From Rhizomys pruinosus (lineage: Eukaryota; Chordata; Mammalia; Rodentia; Spalacidae), in assembly GCA_009823505.1 (NCBI GenBank), contig VZQC01006256.1, forward strand, positions 1,226,460 through 1,290,459: a stretch of DNA of 64,000 nt, given 5' to 3'. Every line of letters begins with the position of its first letter. Within the stretch, counting starts at the first letter, position 1. The translations under genes and the position numbers were made by a program. Below, piece by piece: positions 33,865 to 43,418 of the stretch. Below the pieces are notes generated by a model. It saw only the letters and a list, made by a program, of their open reading frames with translations. It ran no database searches and had not been told where the DNA came from.

Positions 33865-34108
33865 GGGCTGGAGAGATGGCCTAGTGGTTAAGAGCGCCGA
33901 CCGCTCTTGCAGAGGACCCGGGTTCGATCCCCAGCACCCACATGGCGGCTGAGAGCCGTCTGTAACTCCAATTCCAGGAGAACTCCAGTTCCAGGGGATT
34001 CTGAGACCCTCTTCTGACCTCCACGGCATTGCACGACACGGGTGCACAGACCTACACGCATAACAGTACATTCATACACATAAATAAAAAAAAAATATTA
34101 AAAAAAAA
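33865..34108 (+). mobile_element. Young B2 SINE, duplicated-box subfamily
   Basis: Starts GGGCTGGAGAGATGGCCTAG and carries intact pol III boxes (GGTTCGATCCCCAGCACCCA). A 17-bp unit (AACTCCAATTCCAGGAG, then AACTCCAGTTCCAGGGG) is duplicated at 33964-33980 and 33981-33997. It has a long A-tail. The 17-bp target duplication, AGAAATATGTATGGGTA, lies at 33848-33864 and 34109-34125 with one difference. Confidence 0.97.
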
Positions 34109-34125
34109 AGAAATACGTATGGGTA

Positions 34126-34700
34126 AACTCCTCACTTCCCAAAGAGAAGTGGCAACTGTTGCTTCAGTTTTTGTCTTCTCAAATTGTTCTGGCCACAACT
34201 TATTTTCCCTTTTAATATTCTTTCTTCTTGAATTTTATTTTGGCCCCCAACATGTATATAGTCACACACAACATCAGAACTTTTCTCAAGATAAAATTTA
34301 TCCCGTGTTATTAATAATGGAGGGATAATATAATCATTTCATTCTGCAGTACCCAAGTGGCTATCTCTTTCTTCACTGGTTTTATGTATCTTCCTCATTT
34401 GCTACAACTTCCACAGCAATGTTATCTAAGGATAATGAACATTGCTATTTTGTTACTGATTTTTTTTTTCTAGCAAGTATACCTCTAGAATTAATGGTGA
34501 AATATAATTATGGCTATAGTTTGGGGCTATATATACTTCATAGCAATCAAATGTTCCCTGCTTAATTTCATTGTAATCACAATTACCTAATTTGTTATAT
34601 AGGATAAAAAATCTTTTATAATAGTACATCATACAAATGACTCTCATAGCATTGTGATTAATTATCTTGGCATTTCAACAGATGACTTGTTTTGGAAGTT
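34126..34700. other. Unique AT-rich sequence
   Basis: No element recognised. Confidence 0.4.
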
Positions 34701-34715
34701 AAAAATAAAAGTCCT

Positions 34716-34930
34716 GGGCTGGAGAGATGACCTATCGGTTAAGAGCACCAACTGCTCTTGCAGAGGACCCGGGTTCAATCCCCAGCACCTGTCACATGGT
34801 GGCTGAGAACCATCTTTAACTCCAGTTCCAGGGGAATCTGACACCCTCTTCTGACCTCCGTGGCATTGCATGACACGGGTGAACAGACCTACATGCAGAC
34901 AGTACATTTATACACAGAAAAATAAATAAT
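34716..34930 (+). mobile_element. B2 SINE, 15-bp TSD, single box
   Basis: GGGCTGGAGAGATGACCTAT through GACACGGGTGAACAGACC and an AATAAATAAT tail. The 17-bp box is single here. A perfect duplication, AAAAATAAAAGTCCT, lies at 34701-34715 and 34931-34945. Confidence 0.97.
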
Positions 34931-34945
34931 AAAAATAAAAGTCCT

Positions 34946-35439
34946 ATACAATTAATATATGAGTGCATGTATATAGCTGAAGGCTCTGTAACAAAAACCA
35001 CAATGCCAGGGAGGAGAAAGCTCCTTTTGAGTTGTGGGTCTTGATAGTCCATGAGACTCCCAAAATATCACAGGCTATTGCCACAGTCCTTGATTGTTTC
35101 CCAGAACTTGAAGGTTAGACCCTACTGCTGATGACAGGATATACTTTGGACACAGGGCTTAGAGGAATTAAGGTGGAACTGACTTGGAAACCTCTTCCTT
35201 GAAGAATAGTTCTCATGGTCTTAGAGGAGTCTATATAAGCTTCAAGGGAGAAAAATAATCAATGGTCCTACCCCTCTGCAAAGCCTAAAGAATCTAATTG
35301 GGATCAAGGCCTGCTCAATGGGAGGGAACTCATGTGTAGTAGTGTAAACAGTGAAATAGATACAGCTGGAGAAGCCATAGATCTAGAGAAAAACCCACTT
35401 TTTCACATCCCTAGACCAATGTAGTTTCTAACTTTATTC
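34946..35439. other. Unidentified, possibly more 5' LINE-1 sequence
   Basis: No coding match. It adjoins a LINE-1 3' UTR and may include diverged L1 sequence, which I cannot confirm. Confidence 0.35.
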
Positions 35440-36228
35440 TAAATATGGATCCTCATATTTACAGACAAGTAAATATCTCACCCTTCATCAAAGAAGCTTC
35501 ATTTTGCAACAGATGGAGACTATTACAAAGTTCCAAGAACTGCTCAAACTCAGAGAATAAATGTCTGTGAGACTCTTAACTCTAAGTGACACACCTCCAA
35601 TGAAACCTCTACATACAGGATGAATGGCATCTCCCGACTCTCACCAGAGAAGTTTCCTTGTAGAGCAAATAGTTATTAACATAGAAAGCCACAATTGGCC
35701 AGTGTTCAGAGAGAGGACAAAAGGCTGCAGAGTGCTTATCCCTTAATACGACACCTATTTCCAACCTCTGCCTCCCAAGGCTCAGGGATTATTGCAGAAG
35801 AGGAGGTGGAAAGATGGAGAGAGGATGGATGACCTCGAGGAAACAGTTTTCCGGATAGTGGGTCAGTTACTCATATGAGTTCACAGCAATGGCAACAGTA
35901 CGCACAAATCCTATGCAAGCTCAAACCAGACAAAAATCCCAGCCTGGGGAAGTAGGTAAGAAATCCCAACCCAGCCTAAGGAACTTTCAGTAACTGATGT
36001 ATGTTTGGAAGGAGAAAGGCATGGGGATGGAAGTCTTGGTGGACCCAATAGATGGGCCTATACTGAAGGACATTTAGGGGCACAAACCAGACTCCATAGG
36101 CCTTGATATATAATTGAGCAGGGCCAGTGAGGGAGGTGTGGATAGGGGAGAGGAGGAAAATACCATAAAATTATATTGTCTAAAAATATCACAAAAGTTC
36201 AATAAAAATTAAATTTAAAAAGACCCAA
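35440..36228 (+). mobile_element. LINE-1 3' UTR (Lx-like)
   Basis: AACTGCTCAAACTCAGAGAA, TGTGAGACTCTTAACTCTAA, CTCCCAAGGCTCAGGGATTA, TTGCAGAAGAGGAGGTGGAA and AGTTCACAGCAATGGC follow the 3' UTR of old rodent LINE-1s. It ends with an A-rich tail at about 36200-36228. The part from 35755 on is paralogous to 32163-32430. Confidence 0.8.
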
Positions 36229-36469
36229 ATCAATGGCTAAAACAAATAACCGGACACTGAAACTTTATAAGGTGCAAAAATTACTAACACTTGTCACTGA
36301 ATTTGTATAAAGCAAACTGTTTCTCCCATCTAAAAAGCTGTAATTTTAAACATGATGCAGCTTCATTGCTGAAGATCTGGTGAGGTCAGCATTTAAATAA
36401 ATACTTTCATAGAACTGTAACTTCATTTAAAATGATGAAGAATAACTGACAACAGATTGTAGGAATCTT

Positions 36470-36519
36470 AAATATATTTGAACCATGGGTCTGTAAATAT
36501 GTTTGAACCATGGGTCTGT
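36470..36519. repeat. 25-bp tandem duplication
   Basis: Two adjacent copies of a 25-bp unit ending GAACCATGGGTCTGT (36470-36494, 36495-36519), differing at one base. Confidence 0.93.
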
Positions 36520-36530
36520 ATTTCAAGGAA

Positions 36531-36535
<5 letters not shown>

Positions 36536-36571
<36 letters not shown>

Positions 36572-36587
36572 TATAAATATGGAGAGA
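36536..36587. repeat. (CT)16 microsatellite with hairpin at its end
   Basis: A CT run (36536-36567) ends in a perfect 11-bp inverted repeat with a 4-base loop (36562-36572 and 36577-36587, TCTCTCCATAT/ATATGGAGAGA). Confidence 0.92.
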
Positions 36588-36716
36588 TATAAAACCAAAG
36601 TTTTAAGAATATTTATAATATAATGTTCCACAAACATTTTATTTTGGAATATTATATACTCAATAACAGGATACAGGATATTGAAGGCAATTTTTAATGA
36701 TATAAAACATGGTTGC

Positions 36717-36948
36717 TGTGGCTGGAGAAATGGCTCAGCAGTTAAGAGCACTGGCTGCTCTTAAGACCAGGGTTTGAATTCCAGCATTCACATGGCAGCT
36801 AACAACTGTCCATAACTCCAGTTCCAGGTCATCCAATGCCCTCTTCTGACCTCCGGAGCCGTTGCACAACACAGATGCACTTACATACATGCAGGCATAA
36901 CACTCATACACATAAAATGAACATAAATAAAAAAATTAATTTAAAAAG
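36717..36948 (+). mobile_element. B2/B3 SINE
   Basis: GGCTGGAGAAATGGCTCAGC through CATAACTCCAGTTCCAGG and ACTCATACACATAAAATGAA. Short direct repeats, ACATGGTTG, at 36707-36715 and 36949-36957 mark the target site. Confidence 0.94.
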
Positions 36949-36957
36949 ACATGGTTG

Positions 36958-37913
36958 TTAGTTTCAAGTTAAAAATTATATTTTGTATAAAGTATGCAAG
37001 ATATGCAAAAAAAATTGGAAAATAAGATCCCCTTTCAAATAAATGTTCCAGAAGGATAATATTGAAATCTCAGCAGATTTCTGGTTTGGGGATTATTGTA
37101 AATATTCGTTTCTTCATATTTTGCTGTACAAGAATGTATGTATATGTCCTCATCTGTATCCTCCCTTTCTTGGCTTAAATAAGATTCTAAAACACATTTA
37201 CCTTGTCCATTTACACAGTGATAATTTTTGCCAGTAGAGGGCGCTAAAGATACCATACAGCAATGGGCTCCTTATCCTGATTCCAGTGTGGAGACTCCTC
37301 CTACAGGGGGTGGCACCCAATGGCATTCTACTAACAGGGACTTGATATTTGCCTGTGGCAGCTCAGGGGCTTCTCCATCATCCTGGGGCCGAGTACCACA
37401 TTTGGCCAGAAGAGGGTCTGGTCTGGAGCAGGGAGGGGGATCCCTACACACATCCCTTCCCTGGGTTCTATGGCTAGCAAGGGATGGCTACTTCTCGCTC
37501 ACTTCCGTGATTTGGGCTCATCTTTTCTTCTCAGTGAACAAATACCACGTAATAGCTAATAATTTGTTATACTAAAATTTTCCTCTTTAAATTGTTATAT
37601 GCTTTTACATTCCTGTTTGGATCTTGTCTGATTTATATTTTTCCACATTTTCTACAACTCTGTTATAATCATAAAGTACCTTAATGTTTATTTTCTGTTT
37701 ATTTTCTATTTATCTGTACTCGTCTATGTTTGTGTATGATTTTGACAAAGGGAAATAATTTTTGACTATAAAGAAAAATATGGAAAGATGGGCAATATCT
37801 TGGGACATTTGGCTATGTATGTATGTGTAAATATTTTTGTATCTATATCTAGGCATCCTTGTGTGTATGTACTCTGTAAGACAGAACTATTATTATTACT
37901 ATTATTATTATTT
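36958..37913. other. Unique sequence containing a CTCF-like site
   Basis: Mostly unique. A GC-richer block at 37205-37520 contains the CTCF-like motif listed separately and a 115-codon frame (37228-37575) with no recognised similarity. Confidence 0.4.
37231..37245 (+). promoter_or_regulatory. CTCF-like core motif
   Basis: CCAGTAGAGGGCGCT fits the CTCF core (CCASYAGRKGGCR) at every position and lies in unique, non-SINE sequence. A weaker related word, CCAGAAGAGGGTCT, follows about 170 bases downstream on the same strand. Binding is a prediction. Confidence 0.6.
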
Positions 37914-38052
37914 TGGTTTTTAGAGACAGGATCTCCCTGTAGCCCCAGATGGCCTAGAATTTACTATGTAGGCCAGGCTGGCTTCAATATCACAGAGATC
38001 GACCTGCCTCTGTTTTCCAATTGGGATTAAAGGCTTGTGCCCCTATACCCCA
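37914..38052 (-). mobile_element. B1 SINE, minus strand
   Basis: TTTTTAGAGACAGGATCTCC, CTATGTAGGCCAGGCTGGCT, CCTGCCTCTGTTTTCCAATT and GGGATTAAAGGCTTGTG. Diverged antisense B1, preceded by an ATT-rich run. Confidence 0.93.
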
Positions 38053-38055
38053 CTT

Positions 38056-38304
38056 TTTATTTTTAATTATATATATAATATATATAATTTATATTTATAT
38101 ATATAATTATAAATTATATTTATATATATATAAATTTTTATATAAATATATATTTATATATAAAATATATATTTATTTAATATATATATTAAATATATAT
38201 AATATATATTTAAATATAAATTATATATAAAAATATAATTATATTTATATAAACATAATTATAATATATATAATATATATAAATTATATATATAATTTAT
38301 ATAT
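38056..38304. repeat. 250-bp A/T-only block
   Basis: About 250 bases that are almost purely A and T, mixing TATATA, AATTATA and TTTATA words without a fixed period. Very high self-complementarity. It lies between an antisense B1 and an antisense B2, at their A/T-rich ends. Confidence 0.95.
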
Positions 38305-38495
38305 ATATAATATCTGCACATGAGTGTAGGTACCTGCAGGGGTCAGTCACCTCAGATCCCTGGACCTGGAGTTATAGGTGATTGTGGACTGCCTGATATG
38401 GCTACTGGGAACTGAACCCAGGTCCTCTGTAAGAACAATAAACCACTTTAGCCATCTTAACCACTTAACCACTGAGCCATCACTCCATTGCCCAG
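38305..38495 (-). mobile_element. B2/B3 SINE, minus strand
   Basis: GACCTGGAGTTATAGGTGAT, GAACTGAACCCAGGTCCTCT and TAACCACTGAGCCATC. Old copy whose tail merges with the A/T block. Confidence 0.85.
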
Positions 38496-38620
38496 AACTC
38501 TTTTATTATGCACTCTTTATGTAGCAGCAAACAGTACACATAATCCTGAAAGCATAAAATTTTCAGTATTTTAAGCTAATCTGCATGTGAGAATCATGAG
38601 TCTATTGATCAATGGTGATT

Positions 38621-38849
38621 TTTTTTAAATTTATGTGTATGAATGTATTGTCTGCATGTAGGTTTGTGCACCCATGTAGTGCAATGCTGCAGAGGTCAGA
38701 AGAGGGCGTCGGATTCCCCTGGAACTGGAGTTCTCCTGGAATTGGAGTTACAGACGGTTCTTAGCTGCCATGTGGGTGCCGGGGATTGAACCCGGGTCCT
38801 CTGCAAGAGCAGTCGGTGCTCTTAACTACTAGGCCATCTCTCCAGCCCC
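38621..38849 (-). mobile_element. B2 SINE, duplicated-box subfamily, minus strand
   Basis: Antisense B2 with both copies of the 17-bp box (38716-38732 and 38733-38749) and the antisense CCTAG variant (TACTAGGCCATCTCTCCAGC). The target duplication, TCAATGGTGATT, lies at 38609-38620 and 38850-38861. A third, slightly changed copy of the same word lies at 39342-39353, beyond the next B2. Confidence 0.97.
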
Positions 38850-38861
38850 TCAATGGTGATT

Positions 38862-39341
38862 AAAAAAAAAAATTGTTATTGTTATTTTATGTGTATGAGT
38901 GCATTGCCTGCATGCATGTAAGTGCATCTGTGCTGCACAATGCCTGAGGAGGTCAGAAGAAGGTATTGGATCTTCTGAACTGGAGTTATAGATGGTTGTT
39001 AGCTGCCATGTGAGTGCTGGGAATCGAACCTTGGTCTTCTGCAAAAGCAGCCAGTGCTCGCTTGGGCTCGAGAGATGGCCTAGCGGTTAAGAGCACCGAC
39101 TGCTCTTGTAGAGGACCCGGGTTCGACCCCCAGCACCCACATGGGGGCTGAGAGCCATCTGAAACTCCAATTCCAGGAGAACTCCAGTTCCAGGGGAATC
39201 CTACACCCTCTTCTGACCTCCAAGGCATTGCACGACACGGGTGCACAGACCTGCATGCAGACAGTACATTCATACACACAGAGAAAAAAAAAAAAAAAAG
39301 CAGCCAGTGCTCTTAACTGCTGAGCCATCTCTCCACCCCGA
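38862..39341 (-). mobile_element. B2 SINE, minus strand, interrupted by a nested B2
   Basis: Antisense B2 split into 38862-39059 and about 39301-39341. The left part has GAGTGCATTGCCTGCATGCA, GAGGTCAGAAGAAGGTATTG and GAATCGAACCTTGGTCTTCT. The right part has CTCTTAACTGCTGAGCCATC. It abuts the neighbouring B2 at a shared target word (38850-38861), with TCAATGACGATT at its far side (39342-39353). Confidence 0.93.
39060..39295 (+). mobile_element. Young nested B2 SINE, duplicated-box subfamily
   Basis: Sense B2 (GAGAGATGGCCTAGCGGTTA) with the 17-bp duplication at 39163-39179 and 39180-39196 and a long A-tail. It sits inside the older antisense B2, with a 17-bp direct repeat, AAAAGCAGCCAGTGCTC, at 39043-39059 and 39296-39312. 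The A-tail makes the exact right edge ambiguous by a few bases. Confidence 0.97.
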
Positions 39342-39353
39342 TCAATGACGATT

Positions 39354-39706
39354 TTGCTTTGCGGAATGAATTTACCAAATTTTTACCTTAGGGGTTTTTT
39401 AATTGAATTACATGGTTTTTATTAGTTTATATGCCCTTTAAAAATAGATATGAGGCAGGGCTCATCACATGGAAAGTTTACAAAGATCATTGATAAAATG
39501 ACATGGGTCTAGTGAAGTTTGGGGAAATAAATTTGCTTTGGCCATTGTTACCATCCCACATCACATAATGACAAAGCTAGATTATGGAACTCAACACATG
39601 CTAATTGATATTCAGCAAAAGGCAGTAAGGTGTCTCCTTGCCCAGGACCACTCTTGAGATAATTTGATCAATAACATTGTAGTGCTACTGTGAGTTGGCC
39701 ACAAGG
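39354..39706. other. Unique sequence
   Basis: No recognised feature. Confidence 0.4.
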
Positions 39707-39719
39707 GATGCTAAATTAT

Positions 39720-39968
39720 TTATTTAAAAAAATTTAAATTTATTTTATTTTTATATTAGGTGGATGAGTGTATTGCCTGCATATATGCAAATACACCTGT
39801 GTTCTGTGTCATGCAACACCCTCAGAGGACAAAAGAGGGCATCAGATCCCCTGGAACTAGAGTTACAAAGGGTTGTTAGCTGCCATATGGGTGCTAGGAT
39901 TCAAACCCGGGTTCTTTGCAAGAACATCCAGTGATCTTAACTGCTGAGCCATCTCCCGAGCCTTAAGA
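39720..39968 (-). mobile_element. B2/B3 SINE, minus strand
   Basis: GGATGAGTGTATTGCCTGCA, GACAAAAGAGGGCATCAGAT, TTCAAACCCGGGTTCTTTGC and GCTGAGCCATCTCCCGAGCC. Target duplication GATGCTAAATTAT / GATACTAAGTTAT at 39707-39719 and 39969-39981 with two differences, so an older insertion. Confidence 0.95.
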
Positions 39969-40214
39969 GATACTAAGTTATACAAAGCTTAATACGTTTC
40001 TAGGTCAATTGTAAAGGAATTTGCTCTTCATTCAACTCAAGCTACCTATCTGTGTCTCATTGCTCTTGCCAATCTGAGATGTACAGCTTGTTATTTTTAT
40101 CTTGCTGAAGAAAAAACACCATCTCAAAGGTTAAAGCACTTGCCCAAGATCATTTGATTAGTGAATAGCCTGGAGGAGCTATAAGCACAGATCTATTGGT
40201 GCCAAATCTCTCTT

Positions 40215-40690
40215 TTTTCAAATTTTTATTATTTTTATTTTTAATTCCAGAACACATTTCAGGTTTCACAGTTTAACAGTAAACTTGGATGCAGGTAAAA
40301 AGAGATATAACTTTACATTCCTAAATTACATAGCAAGTTGATGTATGTTTTAATGTGCTTTTAAAAAGGGAATTATTTTTTCTTATAAATCTTAGAATTG
40401 AGAAAAATAGAGACACAAACTTCAAGTTATATCTATAGCAATATAAGTCAATGTGCTATTATCTTTACTAACAAATTACACGCCTTGACTTATACATAAG
40501 GATTTGGGGGTAGGATCCATAATTGAGGGACAACATACGCCGTTGGTTTTCCTGAGACTGTTACTTCACTTAGCATCACAGCTTCTAGCTCCGTCCTGCA
40601 AATTTTATGATGTCATTGTTTTTCACTGCTGTATAGAACTCCATTGCGTTAATGTACCACATTCTCTTTCCCCCAAATATCATATTTTAT
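40215..40690 (-). mobile_element. LINE-1 ORF2 end and 3' UTR fragment, antisense
   Basis: CAGCTTCTAGCTCCGTCCTG, GATGTCATTGTTTTTCACTG, TATAGAACTCCATTGCG and GTACCACATTCTC are the reverse complement of sequence just after ORF2 in rodent LINE-1. They pair with 42760-42900 on the other strand. The T-rich start (40215-40250) is the antisense tail. Diverged. Confidence 0.7.
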
Positions 40691-41119
40691 AGACATATAA
40701 TTATTAAGCAAATCATCTGTTTAGATTACCGATTAAGGACTGGGGCAGCCCAAGGGACACTGTCTAATTGGGAAGAGTTTGTGGAGAAGGGGAGATGGAA
40801 GCTCTCTTCTCCCTTCTTGGAGCATTACTACTCTGTTGCACTAATGTGTCAACTCACCATGTTTTGCTCTGGGCCACTTCCTATGTCAGTGTTTTGGGCA
40901 ATCAATTCTACCTAATTAACTGTCTTGTCTTCTCTCCCCAGCAAGGCTGTTGACATCCAAGCTCCTCAGAAAAAGTGTCTGTAGCCTACCTTCAGTGTTC
41001 CTTCTGGCAAATGCCACTCAAGGGCCAAGGTCTAAAGTGAGAAGATTCTTTGGAATATTTGGAGTCTTTTTAAGGCCACTAGCTACAGACTCTAACTCTG
41101 TAAGTCCAGAACAGTTGCC
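40691..41119. other. Unique sequence
   Basis: Several frames of 60-90 codons without recognised similarity. Confidence 0.4.
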
Positions 41120-41240
41120 CTTGGCCTTTGCTTTGTTGCTTCTTCACTGTGTGATCTTGGACTAGTCATTCTTCTTTGAGGAGCCTCAGTTTCTAGATTT
41201 GTGAGAGACAGATTTGATATTCATTATCTACAAACACCTT
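41120..41240 (+). mobile_element. MIR SINE fragment
   Basis: TTCACTGTGTGATCTTGGAC, TAGTCATTCTTCTTTGAGGA and GCCTCAGTTTCTAGATTTGT follow the MIR core (GTGACCTTGGGCAAG onward). Confidence 0.75.
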
Positions 41241-41611
41241 TCTTGAAGCAATTCCCGATATAAGGGTTTATAAGAGAGAGAGAATTGGGAGAATTTCTAC
41301 CTTGCAGTCTGTAAGGGTAGAAGGTTTATGAAGAATTTAAACACAACACTATAGCTAATTAAAAGCTCCCTTCTTTCCCAAATATAAATGGTATTGGTGA
41401 TAGAAACATATTCCCCTGGGGCTGGGGCAAGCAGCCACCCTCCTCCTTGACAGGTCATTACCTTGTTCAGACTGAACATGGCTATTGCAGGTAGACATTG
41501 GTATATTACATTTTGTAAGTGGGCAGGCTAGAGACACGAAGAAGAAGGTGAGTGTTACAGCCCATGTTATGACAACATAGTTAAGGAGGGTTGCCCTTGT
41601 ATTCCTAAATC

Positions 41612-41612
<1 letters not shown>
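41241..41612. other. Unique sequence
   Basis: No recognised feature. Confidence 0.4.

Positions 41613-41643
<31 letters not shown>
41613..41643 (+). repeat. (TG)n microsatellite
   Basis: Perfect TG run preceding an antisense B1/B4-type SINE. Confidence 0.96.
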
Positions 41644-41644
<1 letters not shown>

Positions 41645-41654
41645 TATGTCTGTG

Positions 41655-41790
41655 TGTATTTTTGAGATAGGATCTCATCCTGTAACTCAGGCTGGCCTGG
41701 AACTTATTATGTATGCAGGTTGGTTTTCTCTTTGTGATCCTTCTCTTGCCTCAGTCTCTTGTGTGGTGTGATTACAGCCATGATTCATTA
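41655..41790 (-). mobile_element. B1-like (possibly B4) SINE, antisense
   Basis: TTTTTGAGATAGGATCTCAT, GGCTGGCCTGGAACTTATTA, TCTTGCCTCAGTCTCTTGTG and GTGTGATTACAGCCATGAT. Confidence 0.75.
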
Positions 41791-41816
41791 AGCCTGCTGG
41801 AAGTTTAATCTTTGAA

Positions 41817-41818
<2 letters not shown>

Positions 41819-41850
<32 letters not shown>

Positions 41851-41869
41851 AGAGAGAGAGAGAGAGAGA
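41819..41869 (+). repeat. (TG)n(AG)n compound microsatellite
   Basis: A TG run (41819-41847) passes into an AG run (41851-41869). Confidence 0.96.
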
Positions 41870-42004
41870 TGCATTTTTGTGTGTCTATGTGAGTATTGAC
41901 ATGCGTACATATGTGCTTGTGCCTGTGGAGGTGTTATGCACACATATGTATGTATACATATATACATTTGTCTACATACATAGTCATATGCACACGTATG
42001 TACA

Positions 42005-42155
42005 CTTATGTCTCCACAAGCCCCAGGGATCCCCTGCCTCTCGCTAGCACTGGCATTATAGGCACAAGAAACTATGCCTGTCCTTTTCATGGGTGCTACG
42101 GTTCCTTCTGCTTGTGTAACAAGTACTTTGCAAATTGAGTCATTTTTCCAGCCTC
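42005..42155 (-). mobile_element. B4-family SINE, antisense
   Basis: ACAAGCCCCAGGGATCCCCT, CACTGGCATTATAGGCACAA, CATGGGTGCTACGGTTCCTT and GAGTCATTTTTCCAGCCTCC. ID-B1 dimer in antisense, with a degenerate ATGT-rich region (41880-42000) as its 3' tail side. Confidence 0.7.
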
Positions 42156-42179
42156 CAGACTCTTTTAAAATTATTTATT

Positions 42180-43209
42180 GAAAGTGAAGAGAAATTCCAC
42201 AGAGTGGGAGGAAACCTTCACCACAGAAACATCTGACAAAGCATTGATTTCCAGAATATATAAACTACTCAAAAAACAAAGAAGAATGAAAACAAATGAC
42301 CCACTCAATAGATGGAGCAAAGAGCTGAACAGAGACTTCACAAGTGAGGAATCAGAGATGGCTGAGAAACATCTTAAGAAGTGTTCAACATCACTAATCA
42401 TTAAGGAAATGCAAATCAAAACCACTTTAAGATATCATCTTACTCCAATAAGACTGGCTAGGATCAAGAAAACAAATGATACCAAGTGCTGGAGAGGTTG
42501 TGGGGAAAGGGGAACACTCATCCACTGCTGGTGGGAATGTAAACTCGTGAAGCCACTATGGAAAACAGTGTGGAGAACCCTTGGAAGACTTGGAATGAAC
42601 TTGCCACCCGACCCAGCCATACCACTCCTAGGCGTACCCTCAAGACTCACCCCACTGCAGAGATACATGCGTTGCCATGTTTATTTCAGCTCTCTTCACA
42701 ATAGCAAGGAGCTGAAACCAACCCAAATGCCCCTCAACTAATGAGTGGATAGAGAAAATGTTGTAAATGTACACAATGGAGTTCTATGCAACAGTAAAGA
42801 AAGATGACATCATGAGCTTTGCAGGAAAATGGCTGGAGCTAGAGGACATCATGCTGAGTGAAGTAACACAGTCCCAGAAAAACAAACGACAAATTGTATC
42901 CCTCATCTGTGGATGCTAGTGCCAATTACCTACTTGTAAGTATTTCCTGTGCATGACCCCTTGAGCTTTTGTCCAAAGCAGTTGGAAGGACTGCATGAAA
43001 CAACTGACTGAAACAGTGAACTTCTGCTCAAAACAGTCAACTTCCTCAGGGAGAATATTGAGAAAGACTGAGAAAGAGATGAAAAGCATGTTTGGCAGAA
43101 TTCATGAGCTCTGGTTGGGGGATGGGGGGACACGGTCTAGATTTGATAAAAAAAAAATATATATATATATATAAAATGTAGTGGCTATATATATATATGA
43201 GAATCTCAA
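42180..43209 (+). mobile_element. LINE-1: ORF2 carboxy end plus 3' UTR, 5'-truncated, defective
   Basis: An open frame of 187 codons (42178-42741) encodes the end of ORF2p, the LINE-1 endonuclease/reverse transcriptase. It includes the carboxy-terminal cysteine cluster C-X3-C-X7-H-X4-C at residues 104-121 of the frame (C104, C108, H116, C121). The endonuclease and reverse transcriptase domains are absent. A frameshift near 42675 and a stop soon after in the true frame make it dead. The 3' UTR (42900-43140) has a G-rich patch (GGGGGATGGGGGG) and ends in an A-run and (TA)n. The direct repeat AAAATTATTTATT at 42167-42179 and 43210-43222 is a likely target duplication lying in the T-rich tail of the following antisense B2. 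Confidence 0.88.
43142..43198. repeat. (TA)n tracts at LINE-1 tail
   Basis: Two TATATATA runs separated by about 17 bases, grown from the LINE-1 A-tail. Confidence 0.88.
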
Positions 43210-43418
43210 AAAATTATTTATTTTTATGTGTCTGAGTATTCTGTCTGTATGAATGTAAGTGCTGTCATGTGTGTAGTGCCCATGGATGCCAGAGGAGGGA
43301 GTTAGGTTCCTAGGAACTGGAGTTATGGGCTGTTGTTAGCTGTCATGTAAGTGCTGGGAACCAAATCTGAGTCCTCTGCAGCAGCAACCAGTGCCACTGA
43401 GCCATCTCTGTAACCCCT
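43210..43418 (-). mobile_element. B2/B3 SINE, minus strand
   Basis: TTTTTATGTGTCTGAGTATT, CATGGATGCCAGAGGAGGGA, ACCAAATCTGAGTCCTCTGC and GCCACTGAGCCATCTCTGTA. Diverged. Its tail end is where the LINE-1 at 42180 inserted. Confidence 0.92.

Noticed and set aside
33895..33945. tRNA gene (RRTGG and GGTTCGATCC boxes)
   Set aside because: These are the pol III boxes of a B2 SINE; the rest does not fold as a tRNA and the copy has target duplications.
42178..42741. A 187-codon plus-strand frame as a host gene
   Set aside because: It is the carboxy end of LINE-1 ORF2 followed by a LINE-1 3' UTR and broken by a frameshift.
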